A DNA stretch of 64,000 nt, taken from contig OX104127.1 in assembly GCA_944470555.2 (NCBI GenBank), forward strand, positions 93,520,708 through 93,584,707. Reading direction: 5' to 3'. Made by a program: the position numbers and the translations under genes. Shown piece by piece: positions 40,196 through 52,664 of the stretch (position 1 is its first letter; every line of letters starts with the position of its first letter). The DNA is from Heterobilharzia americana (taxonomy: Eukaryota; Platyhelminthes; Trematoda; Strigeidida; Schistosomatidae). The notes beneath the pieces are model-generated. The model searched no databases, was not told the DNA's origin, and saw only the letters and a program-made list of their open reading frames with translations.

Positions 40196-40292
40196 AATAT
40201 CCTGACATACAAATGGAAATTCTTACTAAACATCTAAGTTGTTTGGTTAAACATACTTCACCTGATATGATAAGGAATAGTTTTATAACTAG
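40196..40292 (+). CDS. Candidate exon A, unknown protein
   Basis: The acceptor tgtttcttatcactaatag ends at 40195, and the donor ACTAG|GTGTCT follows 40292. The frame reads YPDIQMEILTKHLSCLVKHT and onward, with helical, HEAT-like spacing of hydrophobics. The phase at the donor (2) fits exon B, and the joined frame stays open. The unspliced frame also stays open to 40395, so the exact 3' end is uncertain. No family named. Confidence 0.3.
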
Positions 40293-40443
40293 GTGTCTGT
40301 CAGAATATTTTATTTTTCTACAAACACTAATATCGCAATCAGAGTCTCTTTCATCACTTTTCATACAGCACTGTAACTTATTAATGGATGTACCTTGATG
40401 TCACTAAACAACATTCGCATATCGCCAAATATATCACCTTTAG

Positions 40444-40569
40444 TTTGAAATGTTGGTTATCTAGTTACTGTTCCTTTCCTTTGTTTCGGCATTTTAACAT
40501 CAAACTGGAAAACTTCATAGATTATGCACTGCATCATTTCTTACATGATAATCCCTACAAGCTTCCTAG
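40444..40569 (+). CDS. Candidate exon B, unknown protein
   Basis: An acceptor at tatatcacctttag and a strong donor TCCTAG|GTATGTG at 40570 bracket 126 nt. In the frame compatible with exon A it reads LKCWLSSYCSFPLFRHFNIK then LENFIDYALHHFLHDNPYKL, a protein-like sequence rich in aromatic and His residues. The intron to exon A would be 151 nt. Best two-exon candidate in the window. Confidence 0.35.
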
Positions 40570-41572
40570 GTATGTGAATGTAATCATGATCGGCATTCAG
40601 CTCTTTATAAAAAAATAATGGCTTTATTCTGAAAGCTACTTCAGGAATTCTCTACAGAATTTCAGCACGTCATATAGCACCATTTGGATAGAGACAGTGT
40701 ATATATATACTTTGCAAAATGAGATAAGTAGAAACTACGCGAGGAAAGGATAAGAATGTTCGCTGTATCTACAACTTTCTTCAAAATGTACAGTCAATTT
40801 AGGTAGATAATCATATTAGCAATTAGATTCATAATAGGTAAAAAGTAGCACGTTCATCTTCAATTAGTTTACTTTCAAAAACAGAAGTTGATGACTTAGT
40901 TCATTTCTAATACTTTCCGCATCACACAGCAGGCGAGCTAAATACGGTATTGTAGAGTTTTTATATTTTGTAGTACGTACATAGAGTCTTATGAATTTCC
41001 TCGTTGTCCTTTCAGATGACCGGCAAACAGACAGCTTTGAGTGGAGAGGATGTTGGTCATCTGATAAATAATTTCTGCCAGATATTTACAAGAGTTAATA
41101 TGTCTGTCCACAACTGTTTTAACTAGAAAGTTTATGGGTACATCACCAGTTCTGCTGACAATCTTCAAAGTTCTACGCAATATAGCGTTATCTTTTTTCA
41201 GCAACCCAGGAAAAAATAGAAGAGGGGTCATAGAGGAGAACGGCAAGACACAAAAGTTTGTCAAACACAAGATAAGAGGCTGAGTTATACCAGATAATCT
41301 CAGTTTCTTAATATTGAATGTTAGACGGAAAATGTTCTTGGAAATTAGTGAGATATGGGAAGATCAGGAAAGGTTCGAAGAAAAACACACCTAGGTAAAT
41401 CACATTTGTAACATTCTCTAATGTACAACTATCAACAGAACAGGAATCATGAGAACTGAGCACTTTACATAAGTTATGTTCACATCTAAAACTAGAGTTT
41501 ATGGTCTGACATTTTGAGGAATTAGGCATAAAACCATTCTCGGAGGACCATCGTCTAACAGTAGATACGAAA

Positions 41573-41983
41573 TCATTTAATTAGGAACAGTGTGCTGAAA
41601 ACTGCTTGGTTATCGGTATACTTAATGAAATTAACACCAGCTGAAAATGGTAGGTCATGCAGAAAGAAGGAGAAAAGACATGGGGAAAGGATAACTCCTT
41701 GGAGAACTCCAGTCACAGTAATCAATGAGGTGGAGCGCTTCTCTCTGTGAACAGTATGTTGCTTTCTATCAGAGAAATAGAAATCCGGCCAGCTGATTAT
41801 CCAAGACTCAGTGTTTGTCCTGGTCAGCTTGTCGAGCAGAAGTCCTAGGATAGAATCAAATGCCGAAGTACAGCCTATAAAGTCACACCCGACATACCTA
41901 GTATTTTTTACCAAGACTGTAACCACTATCGTGATAAAAGACAGTGGTGGCACCCGAAATGCTTCCTCTGCTTTTATATGCAC
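41573..41983 (-). pseudogene. L1 RT catalytic part, frame-shifted
   Basis: Contains GCTSAFDSILGLLLDKL (motif A), a GVLQGVILSPCLFSFFLHDL block and FIKYTDNQAVFS where YADD is expected. With both catalytic-site acidic residues changed, RT activity is not expected. Confidence 0.75.
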
Positions 41984-42938
41984 AGTGATTAGAGTTTTCG
42001 AAAACCTTCACTGAGGGTTCAAGCATAGGTATCATTAGCTTCTTCATTACTTTCAAGAACGGAGAGGTAACTGCAATCGAACGGTAATTTGTACATGCCC
42101 CCGGAGTCCTGGACTTAGTTACGGGGGCCATCCTAATATATTTCCAGGCAGCTGGTATAGTGTTTTCTAAAAACGATCTGTTGAACACGTTAGCTAATGG
42201 ATGGCATAAAATATCAGCGCAGTTCTTGAATACGAAGCTTGATATACCATTCGAATCTGAACTGTGAGAAGGTTCCAGAGATTTGAGACATTTGGAAACA
42301 TCTTTCGCTGAAAACTCTGGACAGCTTTCCTCATTGGACATAGGTAAACAAAGTGGGATCGGACTAGTGGGTTGACGTAAAAACGATTTGTTCAAGGTAC
42401 AGACATCGACATAAGATCCTTTACTTCCAGTGAGGTCTTTAACAAGTTTCCACATGCTGGAAGAGCCTTTGCATGAAAAACGTTTCCGGTTATATAGTAG
42501 AATCGGACACTTAATTTCCAACCTAATTGAAACGTTCAATCGACGAGCACCAACATTATCACTTACCTGATATATTCTTTCCTTTTCTTTCCTTAGTCTC
42601 TTAAGCTGGTAAGAAGATGTACGATAGACGCGTGGAAAAAGCTTTTCACTGAAACAACAGATATTCAAACAGAACGTGAGATGGCAAATCACACTATCAG
42701 TAGTGTAGTTCAAAACATCTCTGTCAAATATATTCCACACTGTACATTGTAGCGTTTCTCCCAGATTAAGGACGTTACTAAGTGAATAGTTTTTATGCAC
42801 GAGTTTCGTATATGTGAAGGGTACTTTGTGTAGTTTGCGATATATTTTGGGCAATACATGTATAATACAATGATTTGAGCTGAGCAGCGTGGATCTCTTT
42901 CGAGTTTCATATATATCAGTATCATTGACGAATAACAA
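41898..42938 (-). pseudogene. L1 endonuclease end, linker and RT start (346-aa frame)
   Basis: The longest open frame in the window. Residues 1-30 are the endonuclease C-terminus (SSNHCII). Residues about 110-215 are the basic linker (LKRLRKEKERIY, NRKRFSCKGSSSMW). Residues about 215-330 are RT blocks 0-2: LEPSHSSDSNGISSFVFKNC, NVFNRSFLENTIPAAWKYIR and TNYRSIAVTSPFLKVMKKLM. It shifts frame before the catalytic part, which continues at 41983-41573 (FDSILGLLLDKL, GVLQGVILSPCLF). Confidence 0.75.
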
Positions 42939-43400
42939 GTCTACTCTGTGTGTATTGTGAAGTTAACAATGCTTTGATGACCAAGAGTTTTGAGAAAGCT
43001 TTGGTCACAAGAGTTGGAATCGCCATATGTTATCGACAAGGAACCATAGAGTATAATGGGTGCGAATTCCGTGAATATATCATAGAATTCGGATAGTCCA
43101 GAGAAACTGCAACTAGGCGTCAAATAAATATTTGTTTAATAAATAAAGCGTTATTTGTTCAAATGTTTCGGGCGGCATTTTACAGTGATCCAATCTATGT
43201 GTCACATATTTGACTATAAATGCACCAGTGGGTATTGATGATGGTAGCTACTCTTCCTCTACTTTTCTAAGTACAGCTACATCAATCTTGATGGAAAATT
43301 TTGAAACCATTCAGCGAAATTAAATTGTCATTATAAAGTTCATGTAACCAAGTTTCTTGTAGCTTAATTACTCCGGTATCACGATACTCATCGGAGGGTA

Positions 43401-44639
43401 TAAGAGATTGCAAGTAATCTGCTTTTCCCAAAACAGTTAGGCTTCAAAGTGAGTTTGGAGATATCAAGTCACTAAATCAAAATTCAGTCGCTCACCTTTT
43501 ATAGTTTATATGAATTTCAGGTATGTCGTGACAATCATTTATTGCCGTCAATTAGTATTTGTCCTAACATCTGCACTGGCTGGTCCTACAGGAAATGGTT
43601 TTTCATAAAACTCTGGCAGGTCTGTCTCGAATAACTACCTTCAGGTTTTTAGTGGTTCTCTAATTGGCGTCAATTTGTGACAATGATTAACTTGAAAGCA
43701 ACCAATTTTGCACAAAACTGTAAACTGGATTTCGTATATTTCCTTAGATTTCTCCTAATCTTCATAGGATCTAGACGTGAAGAAGGTCTTACTGCGTGCG
43801 TTTGACATTTGGAAAGGGAAATCAATGACGCTGATTTTATTTATTCATTTTTATAAATAACATCATTTGAGCACAGATGGATAAAACGAATGGCACAATG
43901 AAAATATGTCAGAATGTAGAGTTTAACAGCAAGTTGAGAGTGAATTTGGCCGGTTTTCACAGTACTCAAGGCTTGATTTTACATGAATTCATTTCAGATT
44001 ACTGCTTTGATGGTTAATATTACTAGACAATGAAGGATCCTGAGGATACTGTAGGAAGATGAAATACTAGTATTAAGGCTTGAGAAATGAGAAACAGAAA
44101 AGAATTAGATTTTCTCATGGATTTAGTATTTGAAAATCAGAATGTAAGCTAATTCGAATAAAATTTCCGTCGATTGAATTCTGCCTTATACAAAACATCG
44201 GAAAACTTATTTTATCTATAAAATGAGGCGAGACAATACGTTAGCCATATTCATAGTAAGGTGGGTGGTAAAATTTTAGCAGTACTAGAGTCTAATGGCT
44301 TTCGGATATGATGCTTTATCTCACAAGCAGCTGGTGAAAACTTATCATTTATTAAGTTTGATCGTTTTTATCTTGGTAGAGTTACGGAACCAATAAATCT
44401 CCTGACACACTATTACTTCCTTCTTTATTGCTGATGGTCTACTTAAACCTCATTTTACCGCGGAATAATCTGCATCACTCTTTTGCTTTACTTATTGTTT
44501 TGATCATCCAGTTGTGTCATCTGATCGTATTATATACTAATTATATACTTATCCATAAATTTTCATCTGAATATGAGTTTAATAATACTATAGAATGCAT
44601 GGCTTCATAATCTGTATGATGACGATTTAGCTTGTCTAA
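43401..44639. other. Spacer between head-to-head LINEs
   Basis: AT-rich, no feature recognised. Part may be degraded 5' sequence of L1 or L2. Confidence 0.35.
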
Positions 44640-47095
44640 GTCACTTCAGATTATTTTGACAAGATTGAAGCTTTTTCAAAACGAAATGTGGTGGGGTGTG
44701 TGGCAGCATTTATCAGTGCAAACTGGTCCTCCTCCAACTATGTATGCGTCAAGTTTTTTAAGTAGAAGTCAGATGCAGTACAATTAAATGTCATCCTAAA
44801 TCTTTGAGTAAATACAAACGCATATACATGGTAGACATTTATGTCACACCTGACCGCAGTTTCACAGATTTGTCAACTTTTGCTGATGAATTCACTGAAT
44901 TTGCTGCTCCGATTCTGCGTAACTCCATCTCTATAATCCGTGGAGATTTTAATTCGTGTGACTGCAGTTCTTTGTATCACTGGGTCACAAAAATGTGATT
45001 AACTTTTCTACTCGCCTGATTAACACAATAGATTTAGTATTTGCATGTGGTTGTTGCATATATGAATCCCGTGAACGGACTTCGCTGCTGAGTTCTGACC
45101 ACTGTATTGTAAGTGTTTCGCTCAAAGTGTATGGCGAGTTACATATGACGGCTTTCGGAAACCTTTTTAAGACAGTCCATTACAGATTTTATTCACATGA
45201 GAATACACTACGTTTGAGAAACATGCTCGAAGAAACAGACTGGAATTTATTTGCTGATGAATTCTTAGACAACATTGTCACTAATATCAAAAGCCATCTT
45301 AGATTTTGTCTTGGTGAATGCTGCCATGCTGAAACAATCTATAAGAGGCTCGATAGACTTTCCGCTTCTCATCTCAAGAGGTTGCGGAGAGAAAAAGGAA
45401 GGGTGTTTAAGACATGAGGTCACCCTGGTGCTAAAAAACAACTGCCCAGTTGTCTGAAATATAACGTCTAAATGCTATAAAAACCAGAAGTTTCTGTCCT
45501 ATAAGAACTTTTCCGATGAATGGAAATTATTTAAAGAGCTTCTTGGTGGAAAACGTAACAAAAGAAGCTTGTTCGGATGTCTGTGCGTTGGCAAGTGTTT
45601 TATGCGTCTGCAAGCTGATATCATCCTTTCTAATATCCTTAGTCAGGTAGATAACCGTTTCCTAGTTTCAATATGAATGACTTATTTAAATGTCTTAAAT
45701 TCTTGAATTCATCCTAAAGCTTAGGTCCTGGTGGTGTTTCGAGCATTATATTTTGAAAATGCGCAGATATTTCATTTCCTCCTCTTACAGATATATTTAA
45801 TCCATCGTTTTACGAAAATAAGATACCCACTGCCTTAAAGGAGATCAAAATTGTGCTTGTGCCGAAGTCATCTTCTGGATCGGATGTTAAGCCTCGACCC
45901 ACTGCTATAACTTCCCCTTTTTTGAAGAAAATAGAGAAATTACTTCTTCTTTTGACTGAACCTTTACTGAAGGCCTTCAGAGACTCGAAAACATTTACTA
46001 ACAAACACAGGGAAAACGCTTTAGATGTTATCACTGTCTTGCATCAGAATATTGTTTCTGGTTTAGGCAAAGGTGTTAAGAATGTTCGTTGTGCCTTCTT
46101 GGACTACTCACCAGCCTTTGACTGTGTACCTAGGCCACTCTTGTTAGATAAGCTTGCCATAGCTCATGCTGAGAAGTGAGTTACAAAGCGGCTGTATTCT
46201 TATTTTTCTGAAAGCTGACAGTATGTTTATAAAAGCGGGACCTCGGTTTCATTACTTACTGAAGCTGGTGTTCGTCAGGGTGTAATACTTTTGCCGTTTC
46301 TGTGTTCTTCCTTGATGCATAATTTACTTTATGCTGTTGAAACTAATTCTGTCAAGTATGCTGATGGCCTTATGGTTTCTGTTCCAGTTGACTCTCATTT
46401 AGATTGCTCTGAATTAAACGGAATCTTGCTTGGTCTCTCAAATGATCTCAAATTAAACTCATCTAAATGTCAGACTGTTAATTTTAGCCTCAAAAGTAAA
46501 CAACACTTGTGAGAGCTAATTCATTTTTACGACTCCTTTTACATTGATGGTATTTCTGTAGAAAGTAAATCGAGTCTTGACCATCTTGGGTTGCAATTTA
46601 CTCCTGATCTTTGTTGGTCATCTCATTTCTTATTGACCTTCGAAAAATCTTTCGTTCAACGTATTACATAAGGAAACTGAGACTTTATGGCATATTTCAG
46701 CCTTTACTCCTACGATTTATTGATTTCTTCACTTTATCTATTCTTCTTCACTGCTCCCCGTTGTATTTTCCTGGTCTACTAGAAAAGAACGACGTTAGAT
46801 TACGTAGGGCTTTGAGGGCTGTCAGTAGGGTGAGTGATGAGCCTCTGGCTCAACTGATTAACACTGTAGTTAACAGACATCTTAGTTCTAGAAAGAAACT
46901 AGCCACAGTAATTTTAATTGACACTGAGCGCTCACTTCACTTACAGCTCTCTTCATGTATCTCCAATGGGAGGACAAGAAGAAATCACGTGACAGTGTAC
47001 GCTGGTACAACTAAGTACAAGAATTCGACTTTACCTTACCTTGTGCGCATACTATGTGAGGAAAAAAGTGTTTAGAGAGAACTGATTTATCAACT
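44640..47095 (+). mobile_element. CR1-like LINE copy L2, dead
   Basis: Same family as L1 on the other strand. Endonuclease pieces VGCVAAFISANWSSSN (44690), SIIRGDFNSCDCSSL (44935) and LLSSDHCIVSVSL (45090, catalytic DH retained). Linker (RLSASHLKRLRREKGRVF), then RT: PRPTAITSPFLKKIEKLLLL (45895), CAFLDYSPAFDCVPRPLLLD (46095, motif A) and VKYADGLMVSV (46355; YADD reads YADG). C-terminal FPGLLEKNDVRLRRALRAVS (46770) to LCEEKSV at 47075. Several stops and frameshifts. The 5' end is truncated within the endonuclease. Confidence 0.8.
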
Positions 47096-47211
47096 TTGTG
47101 ACAGTAATTAATCTTTTTGCGATTATGTATTTAAAAATGTGAAATTTTCTCGGTATTAATGTTTTTACATTACTTAAACTCTTATGACACTATTCGAAAT
47201 ATTGTAAACAA

Positions 47212-47264
<53 letters not shown>

Positions 47265-47272
47265 GTACTAAT
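47212..47272. repeat. (TA)n microsatellite
   Basis: About 18 TA units followed by an imperfect TACATATACATATA stretch, 120 bp past the end of L2. Confidence 0.92.
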
Positions 47273-47354
47273 ATATCATGCTGAGAATTCTAAATGATAT
47301 TGAAAATTTATTGATATATTTATATTTCTCCATTGTTTTATTGGATCAAATTGT

Positions 47355-47478
47355 TCTACCTGCATTGGTGTATGGGCTCCTATGCGGATGCCTCAATATT
47401 GCCTGAATGTTAATTATAGTAATTTTGCTAAGTCGTGGCTAGCAGAAGAATCCAAGATGCATGTTTCCTTCTATATGC
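47355..47478 (-). repeat. SINE-1 3' fragment
   Basis: On the minus strand: AGAAGGAAACATGCATCTTG (the 3' half of the hammerhead), TCTGCTAGCCACGACTTAGC, then ATTGAGGCATCCGCATAGGA, the tail signature also seen at 2.2 kb. It defines the SINE-1 region that follows the ribozyme. Confidence 0.55.
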
Positions 47479-48659
47479 CAAAAATTGTTTGGAATAAAGT
47501 GGTTATTATTTTATTTATTATTTTAAAAAATCGTTATTATTATATTCAATGGTCAGTGCTACTGAGAGAAAGCTTTTAACTCTATCTGAAACTAGTCGAA
47601 ATATATCTTCACCCAAATAATATTGGAAACAGCTCATGGTGAAAGTTCTAGTCATTAAGTTGCAGACGACTATTTTATTCATTCTTCTAATCAAAGACTA
47701 GATGCGGGATTTCGATCAAACTTCCTCTGTTGTTGATAGGTGACTTCAATGTACCTTAATAACTTTTGGCGAAATTCAATCTATTTGGACCTTCACATTT
47801 GAAATACTACGGTTAGACTTTCTGGAGACTGCTGCTTGAAAGCTGAAGGTTCAGAGTTCGGTTCTCTCATATCAAATTTAAGCCGCCAATAGTCACAAAA
47901 TCTTTTATCGAGCATGAGCACATAAAAGCCTTTGAAGTCATTAACGGGTGAACTTGGAATATATTAACAATTCGTTGAAACCACTGCCAGTTTTTGTTCA
48001 GTTTTGACGAACAATTTCTGGAAATATTAGCTGGAGATGGTTTTTCAGCCTGATAGAAACTGAAGGGTGGAATAAAGTAACCCATGATTTTGAGAATCTT
48101 TATCAAGTGTTCACAAATCACCCATAATAAATCATTTGTGAGATACAAATACTATGTATATGAGATTTAAATAAATAGGCCGTGCGTCCTATTCATGTAA
48201 AAATCGATATTGATTTTCTCGCAAACGTCAAATCCACCAATGATCGGTGCGAATTAGATCATGAAGCTCAACCTTATGGTAAATATTTTACATTGCCTAC
48301 AAATCTTACAGACTATGCATCCTCAATTATTTCTACATTCCTTCGGTGAGTATCGCAAAACCATAAGCGTTAAATTTTATCTAACATCGTTTATCAGTAC
48401 ATCTTCAGTATGAAAAAAACTGGACTGAAGCAAGTTAACCGCTCATATGAACTAAGTTAAAGTAAGCATGGGCGCTGTTGGTAACTATGAGCTAATTTTT
48501 TCGCAATACCAATAGTAGAAGAGTTTAGTTGATATGGATTGCACCTACAAAAAAGATAACAAACAGAAGCGGATAGTATCAACATAGCGGTCCAGGTTGC
48601 CATACCCTATAATCAGCATATCAAATGAGAATACACTAGCCGCACCCCACATCGAGCTC
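47479..48659. other. Non-coding stretch
   Basis: No feature recognised; a frame at 48148-47867 on the minus strand has no support. Confidence 0.4.
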
Positions 48660-51101
48660 CAAAACTAGTCTAGTTTAATGGCCGGTCCTAAACCCGAATA
48701 AAGAGGGAAGCTTGGGTATAGGGTTAGAAACCCTTTCCCGTAAAACAAATACAATCCCTAAGGAAACTTCAAAGCACAGAGGAAACATAAAAATAAAAAT
48801 AAACCCACTCCTCTCTGGAATTGGGGAGACGAAATGATGCCGGTTGGTGAAAGCCTTCGGGAAGACAATTGGTTGATGTGTCTTCACTTCTCTCGATGAA
48901 ACCAAAAGTAAAAACAGGGACATGGGATGTCCACACGGTGTATAAACCTAGTGAGGCTGCCCAGTTTGCAAAAGAGATGAGAAGTGCTAGGCTAAGAATC
49001 TGCGAAAGCAGATGGAATGGAAGTGGACTCTCGAAACTGTCAACTGGAGATGAGAGTAAATAATCTACTCCGATATTGTCACCCAGACGACAACCACGAG
49101 CATAGCACACTGAGTTTTGTAGTGGATATGATGATGTCTCGAAGAGCATCGAAGGCTCTCTGTCATGCAGTGCGAACCAACCTCCTCCTCCTCCTCCAGG
49201 ATCAGGAACATGACAGCAAGATGGATTCAGCTGAAAAGGAAGGTAGGTTACAATCAAACGGTGCTGCACTACGCACCTACAAACAATGCAGATGAAGAGA
49301 AGATGGAGGAGTTCAATGGACAACTGCAATCAGTACCGGACAAGACTGAATCCAAGATAGCGACATCAAAATTCATTCTAATGGATGGAGTGGGGTGACA
49401 TGAATGCCGAAGTGGGAGCAGTTAACGCAGCAGGAGAACTCATGATGGGTTGAGAGGCACTTAGTGAAATGGGGAATGAGAATGGAGAACTGTTTGCAGA
49501 CTTCTGCACACTTAATGATTTTGAGGTTGGAGGTAATGTGTACAAGCACAAGAATATTCACGAAGTGACATGGATTTCACCAGACAACAAGACATGCTAA
49601 AAATCAGGTGGAATTCATCTCAGTGTGAAGAAAGTGGAGACGTAGCCTACTGAACACAAGATCGCGGGGAGGAGTAGATATAGGTTCACACTGCTCACAC
49701 CATTATCTAGTACAAAGAACCAACCTTCAAAATCAAGTGTAAAGTTTTCAAGGAAGTTGGTGATAGATTACAGTTCAAGTTGAACGCCCAGAGCAGAAAC
49801 TGAAGCAAAAGACTGAATAACAAGAGACACCTTTACGTCAGCTAGTCATCAAGAAGAAGTGGGAGACATGAGTCAGCACCTTCGAGGAAACCTGGATGGA
49901 AGAAGACTGGAACTCTGTGGAAGCGACATGGAAGGAAACCTGCATAACTTGTTAGGAAGGAAGAAGAACTACAAGACAAGGAATGGATGTGGATGGACAT
50001 ATGGAAGCTGACAGAAGAGGGAGAGGAAGGTGGTAGGGTGTAGTAGAAGATGAACCAGTGCATGGATGAACACCGAGAAGAGGAACTGAAAACAACATAT
50101 AAAACACTACACTGGACAAAGAAGTGAAGAAGAGTGGGTGGAAAGACAAAATACACTTCTAAGACACATCTGCAAGTGAAGTAGAACAGGCTGTAGGTAG
50201 GAGAGAAGGATACCTGACAACACTTTATATCAAATAACCGGGTTACTATCTTGGAGGGAAGGGACCGAAGCAAATGAAAACAATGAAAGATAGTGAAGTG
50301 AACTTAGTTAGCAAACAGTAGGAACAAGCGAAACGATGGGCTGACCACTTCAGAAACTCCTGAACCGGCCACCAACACCACCACCTGCAACTCATCAAGA
50401 AATACCACCAGTAGCCCAGCCAGAGATTTATCAGTGAACACAAAACCTACGACTAAAGCAGGAGTGAAATTCTGATTTCCGTAAAGTTGCTGAAATATGG
50501 GAAACAGCAGGATTAGATAGGATTCTTCCGTGAGCACTTAAAGCAGACACAGAGATAACAGCCAGCATGCTCACACCACTATTGCAGAATCTTTACATGG
50601 AAGGAAGGAAGGGAAGGTACTCCCCGACTGACTGGAATAATGCCCATTATGTCAAACTCTCAAAGAAGGGTGAGCAAAGTCTTTGCAAGAGCAAGAACTG
50701 AAACGGAATCATGCTCCTGTCCACTCGGAGCAAGCAAAATATTAAGCCACTTCATCCTGGAGAGACTAGAAGGAAAATACATTGGATTCATAATTGTGAC
50801 CGGAACAGGCTGGATGGCTTCAAGAAAAACAAATCATATGTGGATGAAATTGCCACGCTACACTATACATCATCAATTGTTTGCGTCAAATTCATCCACT
50901 TTGAAAAGGTCTTCGATAGCGTCGACCAAGAAGTAATTTGGCAGGTAGTTGTCCACTTGAACACTACGGTTTTAGTGCCACAAACCTTTATCAACCTCAT
51001 TCAACAACACCTATATGCTATGTGATGAGGCTACATATCAGGTGATTACCAACACAATGGAAAGATGCTCAGTGATGCCTTTGAGGTTTGGTTTAGAGTA
51101 A
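48660..51101 (+). mobile_element. RTE-like element R4 (3'-truncated)
   Basis: Collinear with R1 from its leader to about R1 7402, then ends abruptly at GTTTAGAGTAAGTCA near 51101. The leader and broken endonuclease (to about 49350) are nearly the same as in R1 and R2, including their lesions. Beyond this R4 has diverged more and lacks some expansions, while retaining PTNNADEEKMEEFNG, motif A (FIHFEKVFDSVDQEVIWQVV at 50890-50950) and RT start pieces. Lacks the C-terminal region and tail. Confidence 0.8.
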
Positions 51102-51715
51102 GTCACCTGCCGCTTTGAGACAGCAGGTATCTATCAGGACAAAATAGATGGAGGGAATATCTTTTTTAAGTAACTAATGATCGTTGATGTCTGCATAACT
51201 GTTATGAATGACGTATCCAAAGTCATGACCTACAGACCCACAGACCGTAAAGTTATTCGATGCATGGTAAAATCCAGTCTTTCAATTTATTTCTTCCTAA
51301 AGCTCTTACAAATTCAACTAGAAATATTGGAGCAATGTCCATGAAAAACAATTAATTTTCAAGCTGTTGAAATGTAGAGTTAGTTCACCATTGTAAATCT
51401 GAGTTTAAAGTAAGATGTGAAATTAATTTTTTTATTTGATGCTTATATTTAGACCATCAAAAGTTATATGATTTTTGAACAGGTATATGAAAGTAGTGAT
51501 AGAAACAATTTCCAGTACATTGATATCAACAAGAAATTTCTTAGTACAAACTAAAAATGAATGGGTCAGAATAATTTGAAAGAAATACTGTAGGTTATTG
51601 TTTCTGTGTAGGATATAAACAAAGTTTATTCTCAACTTCGAACATGTTCTACTAATTTTGTTTGATCTTGATGACTATGAAGGGAGACAGTTATTTTTTG
51701 TTAAACATTACTTAT
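51102..51715. other. AT-rich non-coding stretch
   Basis: Nothing recognised between R4 and R7. Confidence 0.4.
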
Positions 51716-52027
51716 ATTATTATTATTATTAGTCCCTTGGGTTCCTGATGGAACATAGGGCTTCAGTAGCACATCTCCAGTGACCTCTGTTCTCTGAGAT
51801 CTTTTGGACCTGGTTCCACGACAACCCACAAGCTCTCATTTTCTCCTCGCACGATCTCCTCCATGTCACCTTCGGACGTCCAACTCGTCGCTTCCCATGG
51901 GGATTCCACTCGAGGGACTGGCCTGACGCGTGATGTCTTCAGTCGGCCTTCTCAGTGCATGCCCAATCCATCTCCACTTCCTTCTGCATATTTGTTGCGT
52001 GATAGGTTCTTGGTTAATTCGTTCCCA
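51716..52027 (-). mobile_element. RTE-like 3'-end fragment R7
   Basis: Begins on the plus strand with ATTATTATTATTATTAGTCC and CTTGGGTTCCTGATGGAACA, the reverse complement of the RTE tail, then the C-terminal region (GRP-type basic block, IGHALRRPTEDITRQA on the minus strand). It is a strongly 5'-truncated copy, as expected of target-primed insertion. Confidence 0.75.
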
Positions 52028-52413
52028 GAAACATTACTTATATACAAATGTTTATTTGTTGTCAACTTTTGTCTGATTCTGTAAATCATTTTTCCCTCAT
52101 TTTTTTCTTAGCATTTTACATAAATCACAGTTTTTTGATCGGGATTTTTAGTTTAGTCAATGTTACCCACTGAATTACATCAGAATGTACAAAAGAAGCA
52201 TACCGCATTTTATACAACTTACAAATTGGGATATATGTTAAATGTTCTTGAAATTATTCTGTTATCAATATTTTTTACTAATTAATCTGTTACAGTTGAA
52301 CAAATTTATGGCTTACATTTTTCCAAAATTAACCATAATCTTATTAATAATGTAAGCTTGATGAAGTGATAAGGAGAATAAAACTTTACTTAATTTATTA
52401 TCTTAAATTTTAG

Positions 52414-52664
52414 GCTTTGTGATATCAGTTCATGAAGTAAAATTACTCAAAAAATTGAATAGAATGTTCAGATTTATTTTTCTAATGATACACCTTATAT
52501 GTACACATTATTCTTATCTCGAAATATCTAGATATCATTCACGTCCATTTATTTACTCAGCTGTTGACCTAAATTCATTCGAAAATGTTCCCACTCATTG
52601 TCTTTCTAAATTATCATTAAAAAGACATTTAATAAGCTGTTATACGCAGACTTCCTCTTTCTAA
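52414..52664 (+). CDS. Candidate terminal exon, unknown protein
   Basis: A strong acceptor (ttattatcttaaattttag) ends at 52413. The frame is open from the first base to a TAA at 52664: 83 codons beginning FVISVHEVKLLKKLNRMF and ending HCLSKLSLKRHLISCYTQTS. Basic C-terminus with one hydrophobic helix. No domain named. It lies outside any repeat that I can see. Confidence 0.3.

Larger units (their letters stand above)
40985..43400 (-). mobile_element. CR1-like LINE copy L1, dead
   Basis: From the 5' side on the minus strand: endonuclease start KLQETWLHELYNDNLISLNG (about 43370), an interruption near 43200-43125 by AT-rich sequence, an endonuclease middle (SGLSEFYDIFTEF, GDSNSCD at about 43010), endonuclease end SSNHCII (42880; the usual D before H is N), linker, RT, and a C-terminal region with FFPGLLKKDNAILRRTLK (about 41200). 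RT motif D-box YADD reads YTDN (41610). It is an APE-RT non-LTR element of the CR1/Jockey type found in schistosomes. Confidence 0.8.

Noticed and set aside
48769..49329. 186-aa minus-strand frame
   Set aside because: Antisense of the R4 leader and endonuclease. The same shadow frame occurs in R1 and R2.
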